A stretch of DNA of 37,731 bases. It comes from Gammaproteobacteria bacterium (GTDB lineage: Bacteria; Pseudomonadota; Gammaproteobacteria; Methylococcales; Methylomonadaceae). Numbering within the stretch: position 1 is the stretch's first letter; every line of letters begins with the position of its first letter. Positions 23,791 through 31,731 of this stretch are shown here, piece by piece. Location: assembly GCA_018830325.1 (NCBI GenBank), contig JAHJSQ010000139.1:1-37731 (forward strand), given 5' to 3'. Position numbers and translations under genes: made by a program. The notes beneath the pieces are model-generated. The model was given only the letters and a program-made list of their open reading frames with translations, was not told where the DNA came from and made no database searches.

Positions 23791-24480
23791 ATGCAGCAAG
23801 ATAAAGTCTGGGACTTCTTTCAAAACGGAGGAAAAAGTTCATTCGAGGGTAGCTATTCAAGACTGAAGTTTCTTTCAAAAAAAATTGACGGGACTGGACA
23901 GTCCATTCTAAACATCGGCGTGGGCAACGGGACGCTGGAAAGGCTTTTGCTGGCCAAAGGCGCCGATATTTTTTCGCTCGATCCCAGCGAAAAAGCCATT
24001 GCAAATATCCGTGAGGAACTGGGCCTGCCCGAGGCTTCCGCCAAACCGGGCTATTCGCAGGAGATTCCATTTCCAGATCAGAGTTTTGATGCTGTTTTTA
24101 TGTCGGAAGTGATTGAACATCTCGATGACGACGTGCTTGCCATGACACTTACTGAGGTCACGAGGGTTTTGAAACCCGGTGGCCGGTATCTCGGCACCGT
24201 ACCGGCGGAAGAAAATCTCAAAGACAATGAAGTGGTCTGTCCGGACTGCGGCAAAATATTTCACCGCTGGGGTCATGTTCAATCTTTTTCCAGAGAACGT
24301 TTGCGCTTGTTGTTGCAGCCTATTTTTCCTGATCTTGAAGTAAAACGGATGTACTTCGGCAACTGGCAACAGTTGAACTGGAAAGGCAAGCTGAGCTGGA
24401 TTCTGAAAAAGTCGCTTTCATCGCTTGGAATAAAGGGTGCTGGTGAAAATTATTATTTCTCAGGGACTAAGCAATCTTGA
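23791..24480 (+). CDS. Class I SAM-dependent methyltransferase with CxxC motif
   Basis: This 229-residue methyltransferase has motif I ILNIGVGNGTLERLL (about 38-52), an acidic ribose-binding residue in SLDPSE, and motif FDAVFMSEVIEHL. After the core fold it carries VCPDCGKIFHRWGHV, a CxxC plus His cluster that may bind zinc, as in several sugar or lipid methyltransferases of glycan clusters. It starts 11 bases after the TylF-like gene and ends overlapping the next start. The substrate is unknown. Confidence 0.82.
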   Translation: MQQDKVWDFFQNGGKSSFEGSYSRLKFLSKKIDGTGQSILNIGVGNGTLERLLLAKGADIFSLDPSEKAIANIREELGLPEASAKPGYSQEIPFPDQSFDAVFMSEVIEHLDDDVLAMTLTEVTRVLKPGGRYLGTVPAEENLKDNEVVCPDCGKIFHRWGHVQSFSRERLRLLLQPIFPDLEVKRMYFGNWQQLNWKGKLSWILKKSLSSLGIKGAGENYYFSGTKQS

Positions 24481-25598
24481 AGCTGGCTTTCTTCATCCAC
24501 TCCCTGTCCTCCGGCGGCGCCGAGCGGGTGACGGCCAACCTTGCCAACTACTGGGCGGATAAGGGGGGGGGCGTGTCCATCATCACGCTGGCCGATGTGA
24601 AGAAGGATTTTTACCGCCTGGACGAGCGGGTCGAGCGCATCGCGCTGAACCTGACTGCCGACAGCGGCAATCCGCTGACGGCCATTGTCGCCAATCTGCG
24701 CCGGATTGTTGCCCTGCGGCGTGAACTGAAACGTGTGCAACCGGATATCGCTGTGGGCATGATGACTACGGCTAATGTGCTGCTGGCATTCGCCGCGCGT
24801 GGTCTGCCGATCGTTACCATTGGTTCGGAACGGATTCATCCGCCGATGCTGCCGTTGGGCAGGGCATGGGAATGGCTGCGCCGTTTGGGCTATGGTTATT
24901 TACAGGCACTGGTGGTGCTGACGCAGGAAAGTTGCGATTGGGTGCGGCAACATACCCGCGCGCGAACAGTGGCAGTAATTCCCAACGCGGTGAACTGGCC
25001 GCTGGCAATGCATGCGCCGGTCATGCCGCCAGAGGAATACCTCGTATCCGGACGCAGGGTACTGATATCGGTCGGACGGCTCGATACGCAAAAAGGCTTT
25101 GACCTGCTGATTGATGCCTTTACAGGCATCGCCAGTCCGGCGCCGGACTGGGACCTGGTTATCTTGGGCGAAGGCGCTCAGCAAGAGGCGCTGATGCTTC
25201 AGATCAAGGATCAAGGCCTTAAGCAACGCATTCGGCTGCCCGGTCGGGTGGGCAATATTGCCGATTGGTACAACGCTGCGGATCTCTATGTGATGAGTTC
25301 CCGCTTCGAGGGGTTCCCCAATACGCTGGTGGAGGCGATGGCGCACGGCCTGCCCGCGGTCAGTTTCGACTGTGATACCGGCCCACGTGATATCATTCGC
25401 CATGAGGTGGACGGGCTGTTGGTGGAAAACGGCAATGTCGAAGCACTCACTCTGGCTTTGCATCGCCTGATGACGGATCGGTCAATCAGGCAGCAGTTTG
25501 CTGTCCGGGCGGTCGAGGTTCGGGGACGGTTTTCAATGGAGAAAGTCACTGGAATGTGGGAAGAGCTATTTGAAGAGGTGAAAGGTGAACGGAAATAA
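24477..25598 (+). CDS. GT4 glycosyltransferase carrying a G9 tract
   Basis: This 373-residue GT-B glycosyltransferase of family 4 has an N-terminal acceptor domain with HSLSSGGAERVTANLANYW and a C-terminal donor domain with ISVGRLDTQKGFDLL, LILGEG-type VILGEGAQQ, and the retaining-enzyme motif SSRFEGFPNTLVEAMAHG. It starts at TTG 24477, overlapping the previous stop (TTGA). It is a close paralogue of the protein at 27379-28494. At codons 29-32, nine consecutive G residues encode the Gly run in ADKGGGVSI, where the paralogue has QQGHAVTL. Slippage there would cut the protein short, so it may be phase-variable. It adds a sugar to the lipid-linked glycan; donor unknown. Confidence 0.9.
   Translation: MKLAFFIHSLSSGGAERVTANLANYWADKGGGVSIITLADVKKDFYRLDERVERIALNLTADSGNPLTAIVANLRRIVALRRELKRVQPDIAVGMMTTANVLLAFAARGLPIVTIGSERIHPPMLPLGRAWEWLRRLGYGYLQALVVLTQESCDWVRQHTRARTVAVIPNAVNWPLAMHAPVMPPEEYLVSGRRVLISVGRLDTQKGFDLLIDAFTGIASPAPDWDLVILGEGAQQEALMLQIKDQGLKQRIRLPGRVGNIADWYNAADLYVMSSRFEGFPNTLVEAMAHGLPAVSFDCDTGPRDIIRHEVDGLLVENGNVEALTLALHRLMTDRSIRQQFAVRAVEVRGRFSMEKVTGMWEELFEEVKGERK
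24563..24571 (+). repeat. G9 homopolymer inside a glycosyltransferase gene
   Basis: Nine G residues in a row lie about 87-95 bases into the coding frame. The written length keeps the frame open. Such tracts early in surface-glycan genes are classic slippage sites. They are also prone to sequencing error, so the length should be taken with care. Confidence 0.85.
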
Positions 25599-26358
25599 AC
25601 CCTCCAAACTGGGGCTTGCATATAAATCAATTTATGATGCGATATGTGGTCGACATCCATACCTACGACCATGGCACTTTCAATGGCTTGATGCATTTTA
25701 CTTATATAAAAAACTGAAAGAGGAGTTGCCCAAACACAGGGGGGTAATAGTCGATGTGGGTTGTGGTGAGAAGCCATACAAAGACTGGTTTGGTTCAATT
25801 GATCGATATATAGGTGTTGATGTTTTTGATGGCCCGGGCGTTGATATCGTGGATGATAATGAAACGGATTGGGGTATTGATGATGAAAGTGCAGATGTCG
25901 TTCTGAGTACGCAAGTCCTTGAGCATGTGGAAAATCCAGAGCATACACTTAGTCAAATCAGAAGAGTGCTGCAGCGTGGGGGATATGCCATTATTTCAGT
26001 TCCCTTTATCTACAATGAACATGGGGCACCCTATGATTTTAGGCGTTTTTCAGCCAACCAGGCAGCAAAGTTATTTCCAGACTGGGAAGTGATATCAGTA
26101 GAGCGACAAGGTGGCATTGGTTCGACCTTATCTATATTGTTGCTGAATTGGATTGAAATGGCGCTGAATCAGTTTTTTCCAACAAGAATTTTGAAGGCTC
26201 TGCTACTGCCACTTTGGTTGCTGTTCTCTCTGCTTGTCAATGTCTTGGGCGTGATTTGGGATAAGCTGGATATTACCGACTCTTTTTACAACAATGTTTT
26301 TTTTGTTGTCAGAAAACCAGAGTCTGAAAAAAAGACAGGCTCGCCTGCTCAATCATAA
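25585..26358 (+). CDS. SAM-dependent methyltransferase with C-terminal hydrophobic segment
   Basis: This 257-residue class I methyltransferase has motif I GVIVDVGCGEKPYKDW (about 52-67), VGVDVF-type YIGVDVFDGPG and VVLSTQVLEHVENPEH. After the core, a hydrophobic stretch (LLLPLWLLFSLLVNVLGVIW) may bind the membrane. The start is GTG 25585, with GAGGTG eight bases before it, inside the end of the glycosyltransferase (14-base overlap). The gene is AT-richer than its neighbours. The substrate is probably a sugar or lipid-linked intermediate. The 131-base gap after it holds no gene. Confidence 0.82.
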   Translation: MNGNKPSKLGLAYKSIYDAICGRHPYLRPWHFQWLDAFYLYKKLKEELPKHRGVIVDVGCGEKPYKDWFGSIDRYIGVDVFDGPGVDIVDDNETDWGIDDESADVVLSTQVLEHVENPEHTLSQIRRVLQRGGYAIISVPFIYNEHGAPYDFRRFSANQAAKLFPDWEVISVERQGGIGSTLSILLLNWIEMALNQFFPTRILKALLLPLWLLFSLLVNVLGVIWDKLDITDSFYNNVFFVVRKPESEKKTGSPAQS

Positions 26359-26489
26359 AAAATTGAATTCCCTTTGGAACGGCTGGATTTGAAGCTTGTC
26401 GGGGCTGCCCCAATGATTTAAGAATAAAATCCAAATACTGAAGGCAGTTTCCATGGCTATAAAGATGCAAATTTTAGGTAGAGATTGCT

Positions 26490-26789
26490 GTGTTTAAGAG
26501 ACGTTACTTTGTGGTAGCACCAAACTTTCATGGGGCTACGATTTTTTCCAGGATTTTGAATGACCATCCAAATGTGGTTTGCCTGGGAGATACTTATCCC
26601 AGTAACCACTTCGATCAAACCTGTGGATGCGGGAAAAAAGTGAAAGAATGCGAGTTCTGGCAAAAAATAAAGCGAGATATCGATGCCGAACGTTATATCT
26701 CGTTACCACATATTCTGCCTGACTATCCTCGTATAGTGGGTGGTGGCGTGGACCGATTCTTTTACAATACTTTTCACCAGGAATTTTGA
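26490..26789 (+). CDS. Sulfotransferase-like protein, N-terminal part of a split gene
   Basis: A GTG-initiated frame (FKRRYFVVAPNFHGATIFSR) encodes 99 residues resembling the start of a carbohydrate sulfotransferase. The first strand and loop take the place of the PAPS 5'-phosphosulfate loop, though the usual SGTT is altered to HGAT, and a CGCGKKVKEC segment is typical of sulfotransferases in glycan loci. It stops at TGA 26787-26789, in the run TTTTGA. The next frame continues the protein directly. One extra T in the T4 run (26784-26787) would join the two into a normal 297-residue enzyme. It is therefore probably a broken or mis-sequenced gene, or one read by slippage. Confidence 0.6.
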   Translation: MFKRRYFVVAPNFHGATIFSRILNDHPNVVCLGDTYPSNHFDQTCGCGKKVKECEFWQKIKRDIDAERYISLPHILPDYPRIVGGGVDRFFYNTFHQEF

Positions 26790-27382
26790 GAAGACTTATT
26801 CCTCGGGTGCGCAAACTACGCTTCAAGAACGATTTTGACCGTTTTGTTGGGGCTGTCTATCAGCAAGTGGATGGTGAATCGAATGCGGTTTATGTTGATG
26901 GCGTGAAGTCGATCAGCCGAGTTTACGCCCTTTTAGCGGCAGGTGTTTGCATAGATGGCGTCATTCATATCCAGCGTGATCCCGGAGACTATATAAAATC
27001 AACAATGAAACAATCTGGCTACAGTAGGCGGGTTTTCATGAAAATGTTGTTATCGTGGCGACTTTATCATAACCTCGCTAGGAAAATCGGCACAACACTG
27101 CCCTACCTGTCGGTCACATACGAAGGACTCGAGGAAGATCCAGAGTCGACGCTCAATGCGCTTTTTGACTTTCTGGAAGTACCGGCCATGCCCTTGTCAG
27201 AACTTATGAATCAGGACCCTACTAGGCCATGGCACTTTATGGGCAATTCCAGCCTGTTTCAGTTTGATGGAAAAATTAAGAGGAGCCGGCATTCGCTATC
27301 AACGAATGAACGGAAAATGGTACGGTTGCTGGCTGGTGACTACGACTGGAATGCGCACCATTTGCTGATGAGGAAGGGATGA
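26786..27382 (+). CDS. Sulfotransferase-like protein, C-terminal part of a split gene
   Basis: This frame encodes 198 residues, beginning at TTG 26786, which overlaps the upstream stop. It contains the 3'-phosphate-binding region VIHIQRDPGDYIKSTMKQSG, with the Arg and Ser expected for PAPS binding, and LPYLSVTYEGLEEDPES, which matches the YEDL-type motif of sulfotransferases. The C terminus has the GNSSLFQFDGKI and LLAGDYDW segments normal for the family. Alone it lacks the PAPS sulfate loop. The stop overlaps the next start (ATGA). Translation coupling at TTGA is possible, but a one-base loss is the simpler reading. Confidence 0.65.
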   Translation: MRRLIPRVRKLRFKNDFDRFVGAVYQQVDGESNAVYVDGVKSISRVYALLAAGVCIDGVIHIQRDPGDYIKSTMKQSGYSRRVFMKMLLSWRLYHNLARKIGTTLPYLSVTYEGLEEDPESTLNALFDFLEVPAMPLSELMNQDPTRPWHFMGNSSLFQFDGKIKRSRHSLSTNERKMVRLLAGDYDWNAHHLLMRKG

Positions 27383-28494
27383 GCAGAATCCTTTTCCTGG
27401 TCAGCTCGATGCAGGGCGGCGGTGCCGAGCGGGTCGCCGCTTTGCTGTGCAATCAGTGGGTGCAGCAGGGTCATGCGGTGACGCTGATGCCGACCTTTTC
27501 CGGTCGCGGCGACTGCCTGTATCCGCTGGATGAGCGGGTGAAACTGGATTATCTGGCGGACAGGGTCGGCAGCACGCGCCGCTCTGTCCTGAACAAGATC
27601 AAACGGCTGTTCGCCCTGCGCCGGGCCATGCGCGAGATTTCGCCCGATGTGGTGGTGTCGTTTCTGCCGCCGGTCAACGTGGCGGCGATTCTGTCGGCTG
27701 CGGGCCTGGAAATCCCTGTGATTGTATCGGAGCGAACTTATCCACCCGCCATGCCGTTGGGTACCGTGATGGAACAGGCCAGAAAATGGCTGTATCCGCA
27801 TGCCAGGACTGTGGTGGTGCAGACTCAGCAGGCCAGTGGCTGGCTGGCAGCGACCTGTCCATCAGCAAACGGGATGGTGATACCCAATCCGGTTGTCTGG
27901 CCCTTGCCGGTGGGTGAACCTGAAGTCATGCCCGTTCAAATCGTTGCCAAGTCACGCAAGCTGTTGTTGGCGGTGGGGCGTCTGGGTGAAGAAAAAGAAT
28001 TCCACCATTTGCTGTCTGCATTCAAGCTGTGCGCCGAAATCCGTCCGGACTGGGATTTGGTGATCCTGGGTGAGGGCAATGAGCGTGCCGGGCTGGAAGC
28101 ATTGCGAAGCGAACTGGGATTGGATGGACGCGTGCATTTGCCTGGGCGGGTCGGCAATCTTGCCGACTGGTATGAACGGGCGGATCTGTATGTGATGAGT
28201 TCGCGTTTCGAGGGATTTCCCAACACGCTGCTGGAGGCGATGGCGCATGGCTTGCCTGTAGTCAGCTTCGATTGTGATAGTGGTCCGCGTTATATTATCC
28301 GTCATGATACAGATGGCCTGCTGGTCGCGCCCGAGTCGGGCATTAAGGGACTTGCTGCCTCGCTGTCGTGGTTGATGGATGATAAGGAACGCCGCGAGGC
28401 AATGGGCCAGCGTGCCGTTGATGTGCGCGAGCGGTTTTCCATGGCGCGAGTTTCAGCGCTATGGACTGCGGTGCTGGGGCTCGATTGTTCATGA
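27379..28494 (+). CDS. GT4 glycosyltransferase, paralogue of the 24477-25598 protein
   Basis: This 371-residue GT-B enzyme has SSMQGGGAERVAALLCNQW near the start and LLAVGRLGEEKEFHHL and SSRFEGFPNTLLEAMAHG in the donor domain. Long stretches around LPGRVGN.ADWY and VSFDCD.GPR.IIRH are nearly identical to the protein encoded 2.9 kb upstream, so the two arose by duplication. It lacks the G tract. It is linked to its neighbours by ATGA overlaps on both sides, pointing to one operon. The likely role is addition of a sugar, perhaps the same kind in a repeated linkage. The donor is unknown. Confidence 0.9.
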   Translation: MSRILFLVSSMQGGGAERVAALLCNQWVQQGHAVTLMPTFSGRGDCLYPLDERVKLDYLADRVGSTRRSVLNKIKRLFALRRAMREISPDVVVSFLPPVNVAAILSAAGLEIPVIVSERTYPPAMPLGTVMEQARKWLYPHARTVVVQTQQASGWLAATCPSANGMVIPNPVVWPLPVGEPEVMPVQIVAKSRKLLLAVGRLGEEKEFHHLLSAFKLCAEIRPDWDLVILGEGNERAGLEALRSELGLDGRVHLPGRVGNLADWYERADLYVMSSRFEGFPNTLLEAMAHGLPVVSFDCDSGPRYIIRHDTDGLLVAPESGIKGLAASLSWLMDDKERREAMGQRAVDVRERFSMARVSALWTAVLGLDCS

Positions 28495-29636
28495 GGGTGT
28501 TGCATATCATCACCGGTCTATCCATTGGCGGTGCGGAGAGGGCGCTTTTTAACCTACTGTCGGGTAACTTGTTCGAAGGGGGAGAAACAGCGGTGTTGTC
28601 GTTGTCCTGCGAAGGTCATTTTAGTGCAAAGATACGTGCGCTCGGGGTGCCGGTTTATACCATGGGCATGGCGCATGGATTACCGACACTTGTGGCATTG
28701 CTTCGCCTTAGGCGCTTGGTCCGCGAATTTCGTCCTGACCTGATTCAAGGCTGGATGTATCATGGCAATCTGGCGGCGTCCATCGCCCAGCGGCTGGCCC
28801 CGGGTAAGCCCGCATTGCTTTGGAATATCAGGCAAACCCTCTATACGTTGGCGGAAGAGAAGGCGTTGACCCGGCAGGTCATTCGAGTTAATCGCTTTTG
28901 TTCCGCCGGTGCTGATGCCATCATTTATAACAGTCACGTGTCGAGAACGTTGCACGAGGCGTTCGGCTTTGCCAGCGAACGGGGCCGAGTAATCGCGAAT
29001 GGTTTCGATACCGGTTTGTTGCGGCCCGATATGGAAAAACGCCAAGCCATGCGCCGGGCGCTGGGCTTGGCTGCAAATGTGACCTTGATCGGTCATGTGG
29101 CGCGTTTTCATCCTGTTAAGGATCATGCTGGCTTTTTGCGAGCCGCTATCCGGATAATACTAAGTCGACCCGATGCATTTTTTCTGCTGGTAGGTCGGAA
29201 TGTCAGCTTAGAAAATCCGGCTTTATCCGGTATCGTGCCCGCCGAGTTCGTGGACCATTTTCGTTGTGTCGGCGAGCGGGACGATGTTCATGACTTGATG
29301 CAAGCGATGGATATTTTTTGTTTGAGCTCCAATTCGGAGGCATTTCCTAATGTATTGGCCGAGGCTATGTGCGCCGGCGTACCATGCGTGACCACGGATG
29401 TTGGCGATAGCCGCCACATCGTCGGGCATAGTGGTATCATCGTGCCGCCTAATGATGATGCCTCGATGGCGCGAGGACTATTAGAGATGATGGCAAAAAG
29501 CGAAAAACAGCGATCTGACTTGGGACGACGGGCGAGGGCGCGAATCAAAAAAAACTTTACTTTGGCTGTAATCGTGGCCGAATATATCGAATTATACGAA
29601 AAAATTATCAGTATGAAGGGTAACCATGCCGGATAA
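28491..29636 (+). CDS. GT4 glycosyltransferase
   Basis: This 381-residue family 4 glycosyltransferase is more distant from the two paralogues. It has MRVLHIITGLSIGGAERAL at the start, GHVARFHPVKDHAGFL for the donor domain, and LSSNSEAFPNVLAEAMCAG with the retaining Glu. ATG 28491 overlaps the previous stop; the frame runs upstream to 28461 without merit. The last 11 bases overlap a 55-codon gene that begins with a good ribosome binding site. Confidence 0.9.
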   Translation: MRVLHIITGLSIGGAERALFNLLSGNLFEGGETAVLSLSCEGHFSAKIRALGVPVYTMGMAHGLPTLVALLRLRRLVREFRPDLIQGWMYHGNLAASIAQRLAPGKPALLWNIRQTLYTLAEEKALTRQVIRVNRFCSAGADAIIYNSHVSRTLHEAFGFASERGRVIANGFDTGLLRPDMEKRQAMRRALGLAANVTLIGHVARFHPVKDHAGFLRAAIRIILSRPDAFFLLVGRNVSLENPALSGIVPAEFVDHFRCVGERDDVHDLMQAMDIFCLSSNSEAFPNVLAEAMCAGVPCVTTDVGDSRHIVGHSGIIVPPNDDASMARGLLEMMAKSEKQRSDLGRRARARIKKNFTLAVIVAEYIELYEKIISMKGNHAG

Positions 29637-29793
29637 ATTGCTGTTGACCGCAGGCGTGATGGGTATTGCAGTGGCAAAGGCGTTGCCAACTGAGACCGGC
29701 GCAGTCTATTCGTGCTTACTGCCTGCTATCCTGATTGCGTCGGGATGTTGGGGCGTTTATCAGAAAAAAGGAAGGCTTTCATGTGCGGTTTGA
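29626..29793 (+). CDS. Small 55-residue membrane protein between glycosyltransferase and asnB
   Basis: A short frame, ATG 29626 with AAGGG six bases upstream, encodes 55 residues. It overlaps the glycosyltransferase end by 11 bases and the asnB start by 13. It has a hydrophobic N-terminal half (MPDKLLLTAGVMGIAVAKAL), then SCLLPAILIASGCWGVY and a basic tail KKKGRL-like. One or two membrane segments are likely. The overlaps on both sides and the ribosome binding site favour a true gene over a chance frame. The family was not recognised; it may be a subunit or stabiliser of the glycan machinery. Confidence 0.55.
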   Translation: MPDKLLLTAGVMGIAVAKALPTETGAVYSCLLPAILIASGCWGVYQKKGRLSCAV

Positions 29794-31712
29794 CGGGGTT
29801 TTTGTCTTTTTCCTCCGCTGACGATGCTGAAATTGCCCGGCGGATGGCCGAGGCAATTGCGCATCGCGGGCCCGATGATGCCGGCGTTTGGTCGGATAGT
29901 GAGGCCGGTATCACCTTGGCGCACCGACGTTTGTCGATCCTCGATCTATCGCCTGCAGGCCATCAGCCGATGCTGTCCTCATGCGGCCGCTTTGTCATTG
30001 CTTTTAACGGCGAGATCTATAATCACACGCAAATACGCAGTGAACTGGAGGCTATTGAAATTCGTCAATGGCGCGGTCATTCCGATACCGAAACGCTGAT
30101 CACGGCCTGTGCCGCTTGGGGTGTTGAAGCCGCTCTGAAAAAATGTATCGGCATGTTTGCGTTTGCATTATGGGACAGGCAAGAGCGTAAATTAACGTTG
30201 GCGCGCGATCGCTTGGGCGAAAAACCTATGTTTTACGGCTGGCAGGGCGATACGTTTTTATTCGGGTCGGAGCTGAAAGCATTGAAAGCGCATCCTGCAT
30301 TTCTTGCGGAAGTTAATCGCGACGCGTTGGCTATGTTGATGCGTCATAACTATATTCCAGCGCCTTATTCGATTTGGCGAGATATCCATAAATTACAGCC
30401 GGGTTGCATCCTGACAGTTTCACCCGAGCGGCGAGAGCCAACTATTACTAGCTATTGGTCCGCCAAGCAAGCGATCGAGGCCGGCGTGCGTAACCCCTTC
30501 AGCGGTAGTGCGGACGAGGCTATTTCGTCATTAGAGAGCTTGTTAAGCGATGCGATCTGTCGGCAAATGATTGCCGATGTACCGTTGGGCGCGTTTTTGT
30601 CGGGCGGCGTCGATTCTTCGGCTATCGTTGCTTTGATGCAGGCGCAATCGAATCGTCCGGTGTGCACCTTTTCGATCGGTTTCAACGAGGCGCAATATAA
30701 CGAGGCGGAGTACGCCAAGGCCGTAGCAAAGCATTTGGGAACCGATCATACTGAGTTGTATGTCACGCCCAATGATGCTCTAAACGTCATTCCTCGATTG
30801 CCGACACTTTATGACGAACCTTTTTCGGATTCATCGCAGATTCCGACTTTTTTGGTCGCGCAGATGGCGCGTCAGCATGTTACGGTTTCTTTGTCCGGCG
30901 ATGCCGGCGACGAGTTGTTTTGCGGTTATAATCGCTATACCTTCGTCAATCGCCTATGGAATAAGTTGGCGTTGATGCCGTTAGGGCTGCGTCGAGTCTT
31001 TGCCCACGCATTGATGACTTTGTCTCCGGCAACCTGGAATCGTTTGGCCGACCCGTTAATGATAGCGCTGCCCGATCGGCTGAAACAAGCCAACATCGGT
31101 GACAAATTGCACAAAGGTGCGGGCGTGCTGGCTTATCGAACCATTGATGAGCTTTATCTCGATTTAATCTCGCATTGGAAAGAGCCCACCGAATTAGTTT
31201 TACATTCGTCAGAACCGTCTCTATTGTCGACATCACTCGACGCTCAACCGGTGTTGCTGACCGATATCGAACGAATGATGGCGGCAGATTTAACGTCTTA
31301 TCTGCCCGACGACATTCTGGTTAAAGTCGATCGTGCGGCCATGGGGGTGTCATTGGAAACCCGTGTGCCGTTTCTCGATCATCGAGTTGTCGAGTTCGCG
31401 TGGACATTACCCATGAAATATAAGTTACGCGATGGCGTAGGAAAATGGGCGCTTCGGCAAATGCTTTATAAACATGTGCCGAAATCGCTAATCGAACGGC
31501 CTAAAATGGGTTTCGGCGTTCCGATCGATGAATGGCTGCGCGGGCCGTTACGAGATTGGGCGGAAGATTTACTGGATGAAAACCGTTTATGTCAGGAGGG
31601 TTTCTTCGAGCCTTCATTGATAAGAAGCAAATGGAGCGAACATTTGTCGGGTCAACGCAATTGGCAGTATCACTTATGGGATGTTTTGATGTTTCAAGCA
31701 TGGTTAGAATAG
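29781..31712 (+). CDS. asnB: Asparagine synthase (glutamine-hydrolysing)
   Basis: This 643-residue enzyme has an N-terminal class II glutamine amidotransferase domain. The start MCGLTGFLS leaves Cys2 as nucleophile, and HRGPDDAG, HRRLSILDLS and FNGEIYN follow. The C-terminal ATP-pyrophosphatase domain has the loop SGGVDSS (274-280), then SLSGDAGDELFCGYNRY. This fixes the start at ATG 29781, with AAGGAAGG upstream, although the frame is open from 29712. AsnB-type proteins in polysaccharide clusters often transfer an amide to a sugar acid or sugar-linked amino acid instead of free aspartate; this is a reasonable inference from its place in the operon. Confidence 0.92.
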   Translation: MCGLTGFLSFSSADDAEIARRMAEAIAHRGPDDAGVWSDSEAGITLAHRRLSILDLSPAGHQPMLSSCGRFVIAFNGEIYNHTQIRSELEAIEIRQWRGHSDTETLITACAAWGVEAALKKCIGMFAFALWDRQERKLTLARDRLGEKPMFYGWQGDTFLFGSELKALKAHPAFLAEVNRDALAMLMRHNYIPAPYSIWRDIHKLQPGCILTVSPERREPTITSYWSAKQAIEAGVRNPFSGSADEAISSLESLLSDAICRQMIADVPLGAFLSGGVDSSAIVALMQAQSNRPVCTFSIGFNEAQYNEAEYAKAVAKHLGTDHTELYVTPNDALNVIPRLPTLYDEPFSDSSQIPTFLVAQMARQHVTVSLSGDAGDELFCGYNRYTFVNRLWNKLALMPLGLRRVFAHALMTLSPATWNRLADPLMIALPDRLKQANIGDKLHKGAGVLAYRTIDELYLDLISHWKEPTELVLHSSEPSLLSTSLDAQPVLLTDIERMMAADLTSYLPDDILVKVDRAAMGVSLETRVPFLDHRVVEFAWTLPMKYKLRDGVGKWALRQMLYKHVPKSLIERPKMGFGVPIDEWLRGPLRDWAEDLLDENRLCQEGFFEPSLIRSKWSEHLSGQRNWQYHLWDVLMFQAWLE

Positions 31713-31731
31713 CAACAACACTACTGAAATT

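Noticed and set aside
23570-24070. 166-codon minus-strand open frame
   Set aside because: It is antisense to two well-supported methyltransferase genes.
24900-25463. 187-codon minus-strand open frame
   Set aside because: It is antisense to the donor domain of the GT4 enzyme, with the same antisense pattern in the paralogue.
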